NCBI RefSeq assembly: GCF_002797355.1 | Contig: NZ_KZ454939.1 | Coordinates: 435,828-499,827 of the forward strand | Origin: Bacillus xiapuensis | Lineage (GTDB): Bacteria; Bacillota; Bacilli; Bacillales; Domibacillaceae | Reading direction: 5' to 3' | DNA length: 64,000 bases | Shown here: positions 26,969 through 35,931 of the stretch, in pieces | How positions within the stretch are numbered: the first letter of the stretch is position 1 | Layout: every line of letters starts with the position of its first letter | Notes under the pieces: model-generated | Told to the model about the DNA's origin: nothing | Seen by the model: only the letters and a program-made list of their open reading frames with translations | Databases searched by the model: none | Made by a program: the position numbers and the translations under genes

Positions 26969-27034
26969 CTTAACACCTCCATGGCTTTTCTATCACTCTA
27001 CCTCAATTTCCTTTAAATAAACGTGCAGTTCTCT

Positions 27035-27059
27035 GTTTATTGAGCCGGAACGCGGGAAA
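27035..27059 (+). promoter_or_regulatory. Candidate sigma-B promoter
   Basis: GTTTAT (27035) - 13 bp - GGGAAA (27054), matching the Bacillus sigB consensus GTTTAA-N12-15-GGGWAW, 41 bp before a general-stress-protein gene. The product supports the assignment. Confidence 0.6.
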
Positions 27060-27100
27060 CAAAAAAGAGAAACAAGTTTTAAATAAGGAGGAGATAGCAG

Positions 27101-27544
27101 ATGAGAAATGAAAGTGAAAAGCATATAGTTGGGGTTTACGATGATCATACAGAGGCAATTGCAGCGATTGAGGATTTAAAGCGTCAAGGATACCGGTCAG
27201 ATGAAATATCCATTATCAGCAAAGATCAGCGAGAGGTGGAAGACGTCGAAGAAAGCACAGATACAGAAGTGGAAGAAGGAGCAGCCACCGGAGCGGCTAC
27301 CGGCGGCGTGCTGGGCGGACTAGCCGGTATTGCCGCTGGCGCTGGCGCCTTGGCTATCCCGGGAATCGGACCGGTCGTGGCTGCGGGTCCGATCGTTGCA
27401 GGCTTAACCGGAGCGGCAGCCGGAGCCGGAGCAGGCGGATTAACGGGCGCTTTAATCGGCATGGGAATACCGGAGGAGGATGCTCAAAGATATAATAAAG
27501 AGGTTAAAGCCGGGAAAATGATCGTATTGGTTGATCGCCGTTAA
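27101..27544 (+). CDS. General stress protein 17M-like (YflT domain)
   Basis: 147 residues. N-terminal YflT/GSP17M ferredoxin-like domain (KHIVGVYDDHTEAIAAIEDLKRQGYRSDEISIISKD), an acidic linker, then a glycine/alanine-rich hydrophobic region (about 62-125, full of GAATGAATGG-type repeats) that may insert into a membrane, and a C-terminal YNKEVKAGKMIVLVD strand. Function unknown; family members are sigB-controlled in Bacillus. AAGGAGGAG precedes the ATG. Confidence 0.85.
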   Translation: MRNESEKHIVGVYDDHTEAIAAIEDLKRQGYRSDEISIISKDQREVEDVEESTDTEVEEGAATGAATGGVLGGLAGIAAGAGALAIPGIGPVVAAGPIVAGLTGAAAGAGAGGLTGALIGMGIPEEDAQRYNKEVKAGKMIVLVDRR

Positions 27545-27592
27545 TCATCGGACCAAACGTTGAGAAACCTATTCACTTTAGAATCATTGAGC

Positions 27593-27628
27593 AAGGAAAT
27601 AGCAGAGCAGCTGCTCTGCTATTTCCTT
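27593..27628 (+). terminator. Perfect palindromic terminator of the stress gene
   Basis: AAGGAAATAGCAGAGCAG and its exact reverse complement (36 bp), followed by TATTTATTTG. Confidence 0.85.
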
Positions 27629-27650
27629 TATTTATTTGAGTAAAGTGAAA

Positions 27651-27830
27651 CTTCTTTTCAGCGGGAGACTTTCTTTCCTTCCCCGCTGAAAAGAAGAACT
27701 GAGACTGCCGCCTGCAGCGCCCAGGCCCAAACGAATCGGGGATTAAGGTGCACTTAGAGACTTTTAGTTTTTCCTCTATTGTTTGAAAGGAGCGTTTCAG
27801 GAATCTTATATGCGGGATAAACGGCGCCAG
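27651..27830. repeat. Hairpin plus structured intergenic repeat, copy D
   Basis: CTTCTTTTCAGCGGG (27651) pairs perfectly with CCCGCTGAAAAGAAG (27682-27696). It is followed by the repeat block CCTGCAGCGCCCAGGCCC AAACGAATCGGGG (27711-27741) and, 87 bp on, TATGCGGGATAAA (27809). The order and spacing match copy A. The left hairpin may also end the convergent GGDEF/EAL transcript. Confidence 0.5.
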
Positions 27831-30362
27831 TCATTCCGAAACTTTTTTCATAAAGATAAACTCTCCTTTCTCAAGCAAGTGTTGGAATTCTTTAGCAGGA
27901 AGGGGCTTGCTGATATAATAGCCCTGTATATGCTGGCAGGGGTGTTGCTGCAAAAAGGCTACTTGCTCACGGGTTTCCACGCCTTCAGCAATCAGGCCAA
28001 GGCCTAAATGATGTCCCATTGAAATAATCGTCTCCACAATCGCTTCACTGCTAGCTTCAACAAATAAGTTGCGAATGAAGGATTGATCAATTTTTAAACG
28101 GTCAACAGGAAAGCGATGCAAATAACTGAGGGAACTGTAGCCTGTGCCGAAGTCATCGACAGCAATTTGCACCCCTAGGCCCTTTAATTTCTTTAATGTT
28201 TTTAGCGCCCGGTCCATGTTGAGTGTCATGCTTTCCGTGATTTCCAGCTCAAAATAATGAGGATCTATACGCCATGTTTGCAGGGCGTTCGCCACGATGT
28301 CGACTAAATCCTCTTGAAAGAATTGTCTTAACGAGAGGTTCACTGAAATGCGAATGGCAGGGAGCCCTTCGTCGATCCAGCTTCGCAGCTGGCGGCATGC
28401 TTCTTCAATGACCCATTTTCCAATTGGGACAATCAAACCGGTGTCCTCGGCAATCGGAATAAAGGTTCCTGGCGAAATGATGCCTTTATCTGGATGATTC
28501 CAACGGATCAGCGCTTCTGCCCCGATCAATTTCCCCGTCTGCAGATTGATTTGTGGCTGGTAATGAAGAGAAAGCTGTGTGCGCTCAATCGCTCGGTGCA
28601 GATCGTTTTCCAGCATTAGCAATTCATAAGCCTCCCGATCCATATCCGGATGATAGACCAGAATCTTCGCGTTTTGCTTGCGGGTTTCGCTGATCGCCAT
28701 TGCGGCTTGCTTTAATAGCTGCTCTGTGTCTTTTGCTTTTGAAGAACAGGAGATGCCCGCAGAAGCGGAAATTCGAAATTTTATTCCCTTGGCGATCATC
28801 GGTTTTTTAATGAGCGCCACTGCTTCTTTGGCTAATTCCTTCAATGTGTCGCCATCCGATATATCGCTTAATAAACCAAACTCATCGCCGTTCAGCCGGG
28901 CTACCGTCAATTGATGTTCCTCTGCAAATCGCTGCAGGCGCGTGGCGATATTTTTTAAAAATAAATCGCCTATCGAACTGCCCAACGATTCATTTACCAG
29001 TTTAAAACGGTTTAAATTAAAGGCGATGAGCCCTAAAGATTTTCCGGATACTGGCGCTTCCTCCAGCTTTTCTGCGATGATTTTTTTGAAGTAAATGCGA
29101 TTGGGCAGCCCGGTCAGCTGATCGTAGTAAGCTAAGTAATTAATGCGTTTCTGGGCTTCTGTTTGTTCTGTAATGTCCGTTAAGGAATTAATGACTTGCA
29201 TTTTTTGGCTGTCTTCATCATAAATCGGTGCAGAGTTCACAGACAATATCCGCTCACGGCCGTCCGCTTGATTGATTTTGCAAATGACATCGTATACGGG
29301 CTTTCCTGTTTCTTTCAATTGAATAAAGGTATGCCTATCCAGAGGGATATGAGAACCATCTAAGAAAGGTAATGGCTGGTTATCCTTTGTGACATTTGGA
29401 TCCGCCGCTGCCGTTTGCGAGAGTCCGAGCAAGCTTCCGGCCGCTTTATTAATGAAAAGCGGTTTGCCGGTATCATCGGTAATGGCGATGCCGTTTGGCA
29501 CAGTGTTCACAATCGTCTTCAGCTGCTTCTCGCTTTCTTTAATTGCTTTTTGCATGCCGTTTTGCTCTAGGTAGGGCCTTTCAATTGTGACCGCATAGAG
29601 GTATTTTAAGAAGCAGCCGTAGCTGATTACTTTAAATAGATGTCCGAGCAAACTGTTGAGATCGTAGGCGTTTTTATACAAAGTAAAGATCCACTCGCTG
29701 TACAGACCGAATCCAAGAGCAAGCAGCAGCGGCAGCAAATCTTTATTGCGCGTCGTTTTATAATTTTTCATAACAATTAAGGCTGCGCCAAAAAGCAGAA
29801 AGCTAATCCCGTACTCCATTCCCTTTTTTAATGCTGTCGGCCCATTGTCATCTGTGGCTAGCAGCGGCAGATGATCCGAATAGAAGAGAATGATAAAGCT
29901 GATGGTCATGCTATAGATAATAGAAAGCAGGAATACACGGTTGCGAAATGTTTTGCTGATTTTTCTATCTTTTCTGGACAGGATCAAAAGAAGGGATGTG
30001 GCCAATGTGATTCTCGCCGCTATCCAAAAGCAAGTCGACTTTTGAACTGAAGCTTCAGACCAAAAGTCAGGCATTCCTTGGTAGGAGAGTGTATGAAAAA
30101 CATCAAATATACCGATGGCAAAAAATAAAGCGGCTATAAATAAGCGGTGCTGCGATAGCGTGTGAGGGAAGATAAACCAGCCTTGCATCGCGATGGAAAG
30201 AGCCACCGAAACACTTAACAGTTCAAGAATGGTATGAAACAAAAGGAAATTCGATGAATTGAAATCATTCATAAATAATAAAGGAGAGCTGTGCAAACCT
30301 ATAATTACTAATAAACCGATTAGAAATATTGCTAAAGTACGAGCTTCCAGTTTTCGGGTCAT
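27831..30362 (-). CDS. MASE3-PAS-GGDEF-EAL cyclic-di-GMP protein
   Basis: 843 residues. Seven or eight membrane helices in the first ~240 residues form a MASE3-type sensor ([16 protein letters not shown] is typical), then a PAS domain (about 265-385), a GGDEF domain (about 395-560) and an EAL domain (about 575-825). The GGDEF signature reads NGDEF ([10 protein letters not shown]), one residue off canonical, so cyclase activity is doubtful. The EAL domain keeps [26 protein letters not shown] and [11 protein letters not shown], so phosphodiesterase activity on cyclic-di-GMP is likely. Promoter TTGACA-17-TATTTT lies upstream. Confidence 0.9.
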   Translation of the reverse strand: MTRKLEARTLAIFLIGLLVIIGLHSSPLLFMNDFNSSNFLLFHTILELLSVSVALSIAMQGWFIFPHTLSQHRLFIAALFFAIGIFDVFHTLSYQGMPDFWSEASVQKSTCFWIAARITLATSLLLILSRKDRKISKTFRNRVFLLSIIYSMTISFIILFYSDHLPLLATDDNGPTALKKGMEYGISFLLFGAALIVMKNYKTTRNKDLLPLLLALGFGLYSEWIFTLYKNAYDLNSLLGHLFKVISYGCFLKYLYAVTIERPYLEQNGMQKAIKESEKQLKTIVNTVPNGIAITDDTGKPLFINKAAGSLLGLSQTAAADPNVTKDNQPLPFLDGSHIPLDRHTFIQLKETGKPVYDVICKINQADGRERILSVNSAPIYDEDSQKMQVINSLTDITEQTEAQKRINYLAYYDQLTGLPNRIYFKKIIAEKLEEAPVSGKSLGLIAFNLNRFKLVNESLGSSIGDLFLKNIATRLQRFAEEHQLTVARLNGDEFGLLSDISDGDTLKELAKEAVALIKKPMIAKGIKFRISASAGISCSSKAKDTEQLLKQAAMAISETRKQNAKILVYHPDMDREAYELLMLENDLHRAIERTQLSLHYQPQINLQTGKLIGAEALIRWNHPDKGIISPGTFIPIAEDTGLIVPIGKWVIEEACRQLRSWIDEGLPAIRISVNLSLRQFFQEDLVDIVANALQTWRIDPHYFELEITESMTLNMDRALKTLKKLKGLGVQIAVDDFGTGYSSLSYLHRFPVDRLKIDQSFIRNLFVEASSEAIVETIISMGHHLGLGLIAEGVETREQVAFLQQHPCQHIQGYYISKPLPAKEFQHLLEKGEFIFMKKVSE

Positions 30363-30418
30363 TATGCTATCTCCTATACTCAGATTTCAACCTGTAAACG
30401 GTATATAATTCTTATTTT

Positions 30419-30447
30419 AAAATAGTACAAAAGGATCAATTTGTCAA
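30419..30447 (-). promoter_or_regulatory. sigA promoter of the GGDEF/EAL gene
   Basis: Minus strand TTGACA (30447-30442), 17-bp spacer, TATTTT (30424-30419), about 57 bp before the start codon. Confidence 0.55.
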
Positions 30448-30635
30448 TGAGTGTAAAATTATGTCGCAGCTCCATTAAAATGTAACAAAATTCTTCAAAA
30501 AGTGATGTTTGTTCCTTTGTTCAGCCGGGTTACACTCGAAAAGGGGAGGATAGCGCTTGCGCTTTTGGGCTGGGGATTGCGAAAACGGTGATAATTCCAC
30601 ATAATAAAAAGATAGACAGATGAAAGGAAGCTAAT

Positions 30636-31778
30636 ATGACGACTCAATTTACAGCATTACAGACGATGAAACCATTTTTGCAAGAAGCTTGGGAAAAAGC
30701 GGGATTTCAACAACCGACCCCCATTCAAGAAAAGGCGGTGCCTGCGATTTTAAGCGGGTATGACGTGATTGCTGAATCACCGACCGGAACAGGAAAGACA
30801 CTGGCTTATTTGCTGCCGGTGCTAGAGAAAATAGAACCTGCCAAGAAAGCCGTTCAAACGGTGATTCTGGCATCCTCCAGAGAGCTGGTCATGCAGATTT
30901 CTGATGAAATTCGCAAATGGGGCGGAGGCATTTCCAGTGCAGCTTTTATTGGAGGAGCCAATATTAAGCGCCAGGTGGAAAAGTTAAAAAAACAGCCGCA
31001 AGTGGTCGCGGGAACACCGGGCAGAATACAAGAACTCATTCAAATGAAGAAGCTGAAAATGCATGAAGTGAAAATGATTGTGCTGGATGAAGGGGATCAA
31101 TTACTGGTTCCGGAGCATTTAAAAAGCTTGGAGCACATCATTAAATCCACGCTGAAGGAGCGCCAGCTGGTCCTATTTTCTGCTACGATGCCCGCTAAAG
31201 CAGAAACGGCGGCGAAAGAATGGATGAAGGATGCCCAAGTAATCAAAGTGAAACAAAGTGAAATGCCAGATCCTAAGGTGGAACATCTTTATTTTACTTG
31301 TGACAGGCGGGAAAAGAACGTGATGGTGGAGAGAATTATGCGCGGCTTTGAGCCGGAGCGCGTGCTTTCGTTTGTCAATGATATTGGGGATGTCAACGCC
31401 TTTTCCGCTAAGCTTGACTATAAAGGATTCCGCAACGGCATACTGCACAGTGAAGTAAATAAACAGGAAAGAGCGAGCGCCTTAAAGCAGTTCCGTGAAG
31501 GTAAGCTGTCTTTGCTGTTTGCAACAGATATCGCTGCCCGCGGCTTGGATATCAAAGGGCTGACACATGTGCTGAACTTTGATTTGCCCAAAACGTCTGC
31601 GCAATATATCCATCGGGCTGGAAGAACCGGCCGATCAGGAGAAGAAGGAACCGTGATTTCGCTAGTTACCGAAAGGGAGGAAAGGGAACTGAAGCGAATC
31701 GCCAAAGAGCTGGGCATTACGTTGAAGAAAAAACGGTTTTACAAAGGGCAGCCTGTGGATGAAAGGAAGGGGAAATAA
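30636..31778 (+). CDS. DEAD-box RNA helicase (CshC/YfmL-like)
   Basis: 380 residues, the minimal two-RecA-domain form, without the long C-terminal extensions of CshA/CshB/DbpA. Motifs in order: Q motif FQQPTPIQ, AESPTGTGKT (I), SSRELVMQ (Ia), TPGR (Ib), VLDEGDQLL (II), SAT (III), LFATDIAARGLD (V) and HRAGRTGR (VI). Motif II is DEGD rather than DEAD. Short cold-shock helicases of the YfmL/CshC type act in ribosome assembly. Ribosome site GAAAGGAAG precedes ATG 30636. Confidence 0.9.
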   Translation: MTTQFTALQTMKPFLQEAWEKAGFQQPTPIQEKAVPAILSGYDVIAESPTGTGKTLAYLLPVLEKIEPAKKAVQTVILASSRELVMQISDEIRKWGGGISSAAFIGGANIKRQVEKLKKQPQVVAGTPGRIQELIQMKKLKMHEVKMIVLDEGDQLLVPEHLKSLEHIIKSTLKERQLVLFSATMPAKAETAAKEWMKDAQVIKVKQSEMPDPKVEHLYFTCDRREKNVMVERIMRGFEPERVLSFVNDIGDVNAFSAKLDYKGFRNGILHSEVNKQERASALKQFREGKLSLLFATDIAARGLDIKGLTHVLNFDLPKTSAQYIHRAGRTGRSGEEGTVISLVTEREERELKRIAKELGITLKKKRFYKGQPVDERKGK

Positions 31779-31795
31779 GCCCGTCCCAGACAGAA

Positions 31796-31828
31796 AAGAG
31801 CGTCTTCCTGCCATGAGGAGACGCTCTT
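31796..31828. terminator. Bidirectional terminator
   Basis: AAGAGCGTCT and AGACGCTCTT with a 13-nt loop, between convergent helicase and ATP-pyrophosphatase genes; T-rich on both sides (TTATTCGTTTATT plus, TTTTCTG minus). Confidence 0.8.
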
Positions 31829-31834
31829 ATTCGT

Positions 31835-32509
31835 TTATTCGCTGCTAAAGAGGAACTCCATCTCTAAGCGATTGCTGGCTTCGCCGTTCACAATCGTTCC
31901 CTGCTGCAGCAAAATAGGTTCCCGGAATAGAGGGCCGTCATAAACAAATGTATGAAATTCGCCATGTTCCCCCATTGGGCAAATGGTTTTCAGCTGAATT
32001 TGCTGATAGAAGCTTTCATCCAGCTCTTTGCCCAGCCAGCTGTTGTCGAGCGCGTCTCGGCGAACGCGAATGATCTTCGCTTTGTAGCCGGAATCAATGA
32101 AGGACTTCAGCAAATGCAGGCTGTCGCTTTCTTTCGCCCATAACGGGTACAAAGCGGATAATGACACGGAAGCAGCGACTTGCTCTCCCCATTGGCGGTG
32201 GCCGTCCAAATAAATATCCCCAAAGGCAATTCCATCAAGCTTCAGTTCTTCCTTCAGTTTTGCCAGCTCCTTTATGAATGTATCCGTATAGCTGTCAAGT
32301 GTGCAATGAATGAAGTGAAGCGGAAGGGAAAGCGCCTGAGATTGACGCTCAATCATCTCCATTTTTTCACCATGGCCGAATGTCCGCCCGAGCTCTTCGG
32401 GGACTGTCGTGATGAGGCAGGCTACTTCATAGCCTTGCTTGACTAATTGATCCAAAGCAAGGCAGCTGTCCTTGCCGCCGCTCCATGATAGGGCAATTCT
32501 ATTGTTCAT
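31835..32509 (-). CDS. Dph6-type ATP-pyrophosphatase
   Basis: 224 residues. N-terminal PP-loop ALSWSGGKDS (about 5-14), then LITTVPEELGRTFGHG, DGIAFGDIYLDGHRQWGE and CPMGEHGEFHTFVYDGPLF, which are signatures of the diphthine-ammonia ligase (Dph6/MJ0570) family. Bacteria have no diphthamide, so the bacterial substrate is unknown; some relatives act on cobamide or other carboxylates. ATG 32509 follows AAAAGGAG; the upstream in-frame extension overlaps the ABC-F gene. It starts 13 bp after that gene, so they are co-transcribed. Confidence 0.85.
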   Translation of the reverse strand: MNNRIALSWSGGKDSCLALDQLVKQGYEVACLITTVPEELGRTFGHGEKMEMIERQSQALSLPLHFIHCTLDSYTDTFIKELAKLKEELKLDGIAFGDIYLDGHRQWGEQVAASVSLSALYPLWAKESDSLHLLKSFIDSGYKAKIIRVRRDALDNSWLGKELDESFYQQIQLKTICPMGEHGEFHTFVYDGPLFREPILLQQGTIVNGEASNRLEMEFLFSSE

Positions 32510-32522
32510 ATTCTCGCTCCTT

Positions 32523-34079
32523 TTAAAATAATTTGGTGGTCCAAGATTCACAATTCCATATTTCTGTGGCGACATCCTGATAAAATTCTGGCTCATGGGA
32601 GATAAGGAGGATGCTGCCCTTATAGGTTTGCAATGCCCGTTTTAATTCGGCTTTGGCCTCGGCATCTAAATGATTGGTCGGCTCGTCAAGCACTAAGAGA
32701 TTGGATTCCATGTTGATCAGTTTACAAAGCCTTACTTTTGCTTTTTCTCCGCCGCTCAGCACGCTGATTTTACTTTCAATATGCTTGGTTGTTAACCCGC
32801 ACTTGGCTAAAGCTGCCCGCACTTCATATTGCGTCAAAGCAGGAAAATCGGACCACATTTCTTCAATACAAGTATTGGAGCCGGAGGATTTCATTTCTTG
32901 CTCGAAATAACCGATTTCTAAATGCTCTCCCCGCTCCACTATTCCTGACAACGGTGTAATTTCACCGAGAATACTGCGCAATAGAGTCGTTTTGCCAATC
33001 CCGTTCGCTCCTGTCAGCGCGATTTTTTGGCCGCGTTCCATTCGCAGATTTAACGGTTTTGAGAGCGGATCAGTATAGCCGATCACAAGCTCACTCGTTT
33101 CAAAAATGACCTTGCCGGATGTGCGTCCCTCTTTAAAATGGAATTCTGGCTTTGGCCGTTCGGTTGCCATTTCAATCATTTCCATTTTATCAAGCTTCTT
33201 CTGGCGCGACATCGCCATATTTCGTGTAGAGACTCTCGCCTTATTGCGGGCGACAAAATCTTTTAAATCGGCGATTTCCTGCTGCTGCTTCTTATAAGCG
33301 GCTTTTAGCTGCTGCTTCTTCATATCATATACTTTAAGAAAATCATCGTATGAACCGGCATAGCGGTTTAATTCCTGGTTTTCCATATGATAAATGATGT
33401 TAATTACACTGTTTAAGAAGGGGATATCATGCGAGATTAATATAAATGCATTTTCATATTCTTGGAGATAGCGTTTCAGCCATTCAATATGCTGTTCATC
33501 CAAATAATTGGTCGGCTCATCCAGCAATAAGATATCGGGTTTTTCCAGCAGCAGCTTAGCGAGCAGCACCTTCGTCCGCTGGCCGCCGCTCAAATCTTGA
33601 ACATCGCGATCGAGCCCGATTTCATCAAGTCCGAGACCGCGGGCAATTTCTTCGACTTTAGCATCGATCATATAGAAATCATTATTGGTCAAAAGATCTT
33701 GAAGTGTGCCTGTTTCTTCAAGTAATTTCTCCAGTTCTTCCGCAGATGAATCGCCCATTCGGTTAAATAGCTCATTCATTTCAGCTTCCAAATGATATAA
33801 GTATTGAAAGGCGGTTTTGAGCACATCACGAATGGATGAGCCGCGAGCTAACACCGCGTGCTGGTCCAGGTAGCCGACCCGGACGTTTTTCGACCAGCTG
33901 ATGGTTCCTTCATCCGGCTGCAGCTGTCCGGTTATGATGTTCATAAAGGTGGATTTTCCTTCTCCATTCGCGCCAACTAAGCCGATATGCTCGCCTTTTA
34001 GCAAGCGGAAAGAAACATTATCAAAAATGGCCCGGTCACCAAAGCCATGGCTCAATTGATTCACAGTTAAAATACTCAT
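32523..34079 (-). CDS. ABC-F family ATPase (YkpA-like)
   Basis: 518 residues with two ABC domains and no membrane segment. First domain: GANGEGKST, LSGGQRTK, LLLDEPTN; second: GANGIGKTT, LSGGEKAK, LVLDEPTNHLD. The P-site tRNA-interaction linker (about 240-320, charged coiled-coil KKQQLKAAYKKQQQEIADLKDF) lies between. ABC-F proteins act on the ribosome, rescuing stalled translation or giving drug protection; this one is nearest the housekeeping YkpA/Uup-type rather than known resistance proteins. Confidence 0.9.
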   Translation of the reverse strand: MSILTVNQLSHGFGDRAIFDNVSFRLLKGEHIGLVGANGEGKSTFMNIITGQLQPDEGTISWSKNVRVGYLDQHAVLARGSSIRDVLKTAFQYLYHLEAEMNELFNRMGDSSAEELEKLLEETGTLQDLLTNNDFYMIDAKVEEIARGLGLDEIGLDRDVQDLSGGQRTKVLLAKLLLEKPDILLLDEPTNYLDEQHIEWLKRYLQEYENAFILISHDIPFLNSVINIIYHMENQELNRYAGSYDDFLKVYDMKKQQLKAAYKKQQQEIADLKDFVARNKARVSTRNMAMSRQKKLDKMEMIEMATERPKPEFHFKEGRTSGKVIFETSELVIGYTDPLSKPLNLRMERGQKIALTGANGIGKTTLLRSILGEITPLSGIVERGEHLEIGYFEQEMKSSGSNTCIEEMWSDFPALTQYEVRAALAKCGLTTKHIESKISVLSGGEKAKVRLCKLINMESNLLVLDEPTNHLDAEAKAELKRALQTYKGSILLISHEPEFYQDVATEIWNCESWTTKLF

Positions 34080-34391
34080 TCGAATATCCTCTCATTCGTC
34101 TATTTGTTTTCTCTATCTTACTATAGAACAGCGAGATAGAGAAACTAGCAATTGGCTCAGAATGAGGATAAGGCAAGCGGGTCAATAAAGCCGAATTCCC
34201 CGCTAATAAAGAGAAGGAAGAAAGGCTGCCATCGCAGCGTCCTCTTGCAGCGCCTTTGTAACCAGCATCCCGCCGCATCTTATATGCGGGGGGAAAATCC
34301 ATGATGCCCTGTTATGAATGGTCAGGAATTGGGTAAAGGTAAGTAATAACTTTCGAGCGGGAGGTGAAGAGAGAAGTTGAGAATACAGTAA
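34080..34391. repeat. Intergenic region with structured repeat, copy F
   Basis: 312 bp between divergent ABC-F and CNNM genes. Contains AAAGGCTGCCATCGCAGCG (34225) shared with the 10358 hairpin, TGCAGCGCC (34254) shared with copy D, and CCGCAT-CTTAT-ATGCGG (34274-34290), a hairpin whose right arm is the TATATGCGGG block of copies A and D. No gene seen. Confidence 0.4.
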
Positions 34392-35762
34392 ATGGAAGGG
34401 CGGCTGCTGGCCATTTTGCATTCTCGGCTTGTCTTGACGTTTTTGATTACAGTGAAATTTCTACTTATTGCATTCTTGATCGCTCTGACGGCTTTTTTTG
34501 TGGCTTCTGAATTTGCTATCGTCAAAATCAGAATGTCGCGAATTAATCAGCTGATTGCAGAAGGAAATAAACGAGCGGTCATCGTGAAGAAAGTAATCAT
34601 GAATATGGATGAGTATTTATCGGCCTGTCAGCTTGGAATCACGATCACTTCTCTCGGTTTAGGGTGGCTGGGCGAGCCGACAATAGAAGCTGTGCTTCAG
34701 CCATTATTTGAATCCATGAATGTAGCGCCATCACTTGCCGGTGTGCTTTCCTTTGTCATCGCCTTTTCCGCCATCACTTTTTTGCATGTAGTGGTTGGAG
34801 AATTAGCGCCGAAAACGCTCGCTATCCAAAAAGCAGAAGCTTTATCATTAGCGCTATCCCCGCCGCTTCATCTTTTCTACCGGGTAATGTATCCATTTAT
34901 CTGGGCGTTAAATGGCTCGGCCCGTTTATTAACTCGCTTGTTCGGGTTAAAGCCTGCTTCTGAAAGTGAAGTGGCTCATTCGGAAGAAGAGCTGCGCATC
35001 ATTCTGTCGGAAAGCTTCAAAAGCGGGGAGATTAATCAGTCGGAATATAAATATGTCGACAATATATTTGAGTTTGACGAAAGAATCGCCAAAGAAATTA
35101 TGGTGCCGCGCACAGAAATGATCACATTATCTGAAGATTTAACATGGGAAGAGATCACCCATATTTTAAGAAATGAGAAGTATACCCGCTATCCAGTGGA
35201 TGATGGTGATAAAGACAACATTATTGGCATCGTCAATATGAAGGAGATTTTTTCATATTTTATTGAGAAGGACAATGTGGATGAACGGCCGCTTGAAAGG
35301 TTCGTTAAACCAGTAATTCGCGTTATTGAGACGATTCCCATTCATGACCTTCTTTTAAAAATGCAAAAGGAACGGATTCATATGGCCATTCTGCTGGATG
35401 AGTACGGCGGCACGTCCGGATTGGTGACGGTTGAAGATATTTTAGAAGAAATCGTTGGAGAAATCCGAGATGAATTTGATATTGATGAAAAACCGGAAAT
35501 CCAAACATTTGAAGAGGGGCATCATTTTTTAAGCGCACGTTTGCTGATTACAGAAGTGAATGATTTGCTCGGTACCGATTTATCAGATGAAGAGGTAGAT
35601 ACGCTTGGCGGCTGGTATCTAACGCAAAACATCGATGTGAGACTAGGGGATTCCATCGAACGTGAGGGGTACCAATTTATTATTCGGGATGTCGAGGATC
35701 ATCAGATTCATACGATTGAAGTGATCAAAATAAAAGAAGATAAGGACAGCAGTACATCATGA
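34392..35762 (+). CDS. CNNM/CorC-type transporter (hemolysin family)
   Basis: 456 residues. Four-helix DUF21/CNNM membrane domain (about 10-200, with [19 protein letters not shown] and [13 protein letters not shown]), a CBS-pair domain (about 215-340, [40 protein letters not shown]) and a C-terminal CorC_HlyC domain (about 355-445). Relatives export magnesium or cobalt (MpfA/YhdP in Bacillus), so the old label hemolysin is misleading. The start is uncertain: no good ribosome site precedes ATG 34392 and a TTG near 34434 could be used. Confidence 0.85.
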   Translation: MEGRLLAILHSRLVLTFLITVKFLLIAFLIALTAFFVASEFAIVKIRMSRINQLIAEGNKRAVIVKKVIMNMDEYLSACQLGITITSLGLGWLGEPTIEAVLQPLFESMNVAPSLAGVLSFVIAFSAITFLHVVVGELAPKTLAIQKAEALSLALSPPLHLFYRVMYPFIWALNGSARLLTRLFGLKPASESEVAHSEEELRIILSESFKSGEINQSEYKYVDNIFEFDERIAKEIMVPRTEMITLSEDLTWEEITHILRNEKYTRYPVDDGDKDNIIGIVNMKEIFSYFIEKDNVDERPLERFVKPVIRVIETIPIHDLLLKMQKERIHMAILLDEYGGTSGLVTVEDILEEIVGEIRDEFDIDEKPEIQTFEEGHHFLSARLLITEVNDLLGTDLSDEEVDTLGGWYLTQNIDVRLGDSIEREGYQFIIRDVEDHQIHTIEVIKIKEDKDSSTS

Positions 35763-35765
35763 GCG

Positions 35766-35805
35766 AACCCTTCCGGCTTGATAGTCAGCTGGAAGGGTTT
35801 TGTTA
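35766..35805 (+). terminator. Terminator of the CNNM gene
   Basis: AACCCTTCC (35766) and GGAAGGGTT (35791-35799), followed by TTGTTATTG. Confidence 0.8.
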
Positions 35806-35931
35806 TTGAGTGAAATGAAGGCAGGGAATATGGAAGGGAAAAGGAATATATAGAACGAGAGCGATGATGATTGTTACACCAAAGCGGGAAGCAGGCGTTC
35901 ACTGTTTAATTAATTATCAAGGAGGATGACA

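Noticed and set aside
27226-27462. 78-codon minus-strand frame opposite the stress protein
   Set aside because: Pure Ala/Pro repeat caused by the Gly/Ala-rich coding strand; a shadow frame.
34392-34434. Magnesium (M-box) riboswitch before the CNNM gene
   Set aside because: The leader is too short and lacks the conserved M-box core; the hairpins there belong to the intergenic repeat.
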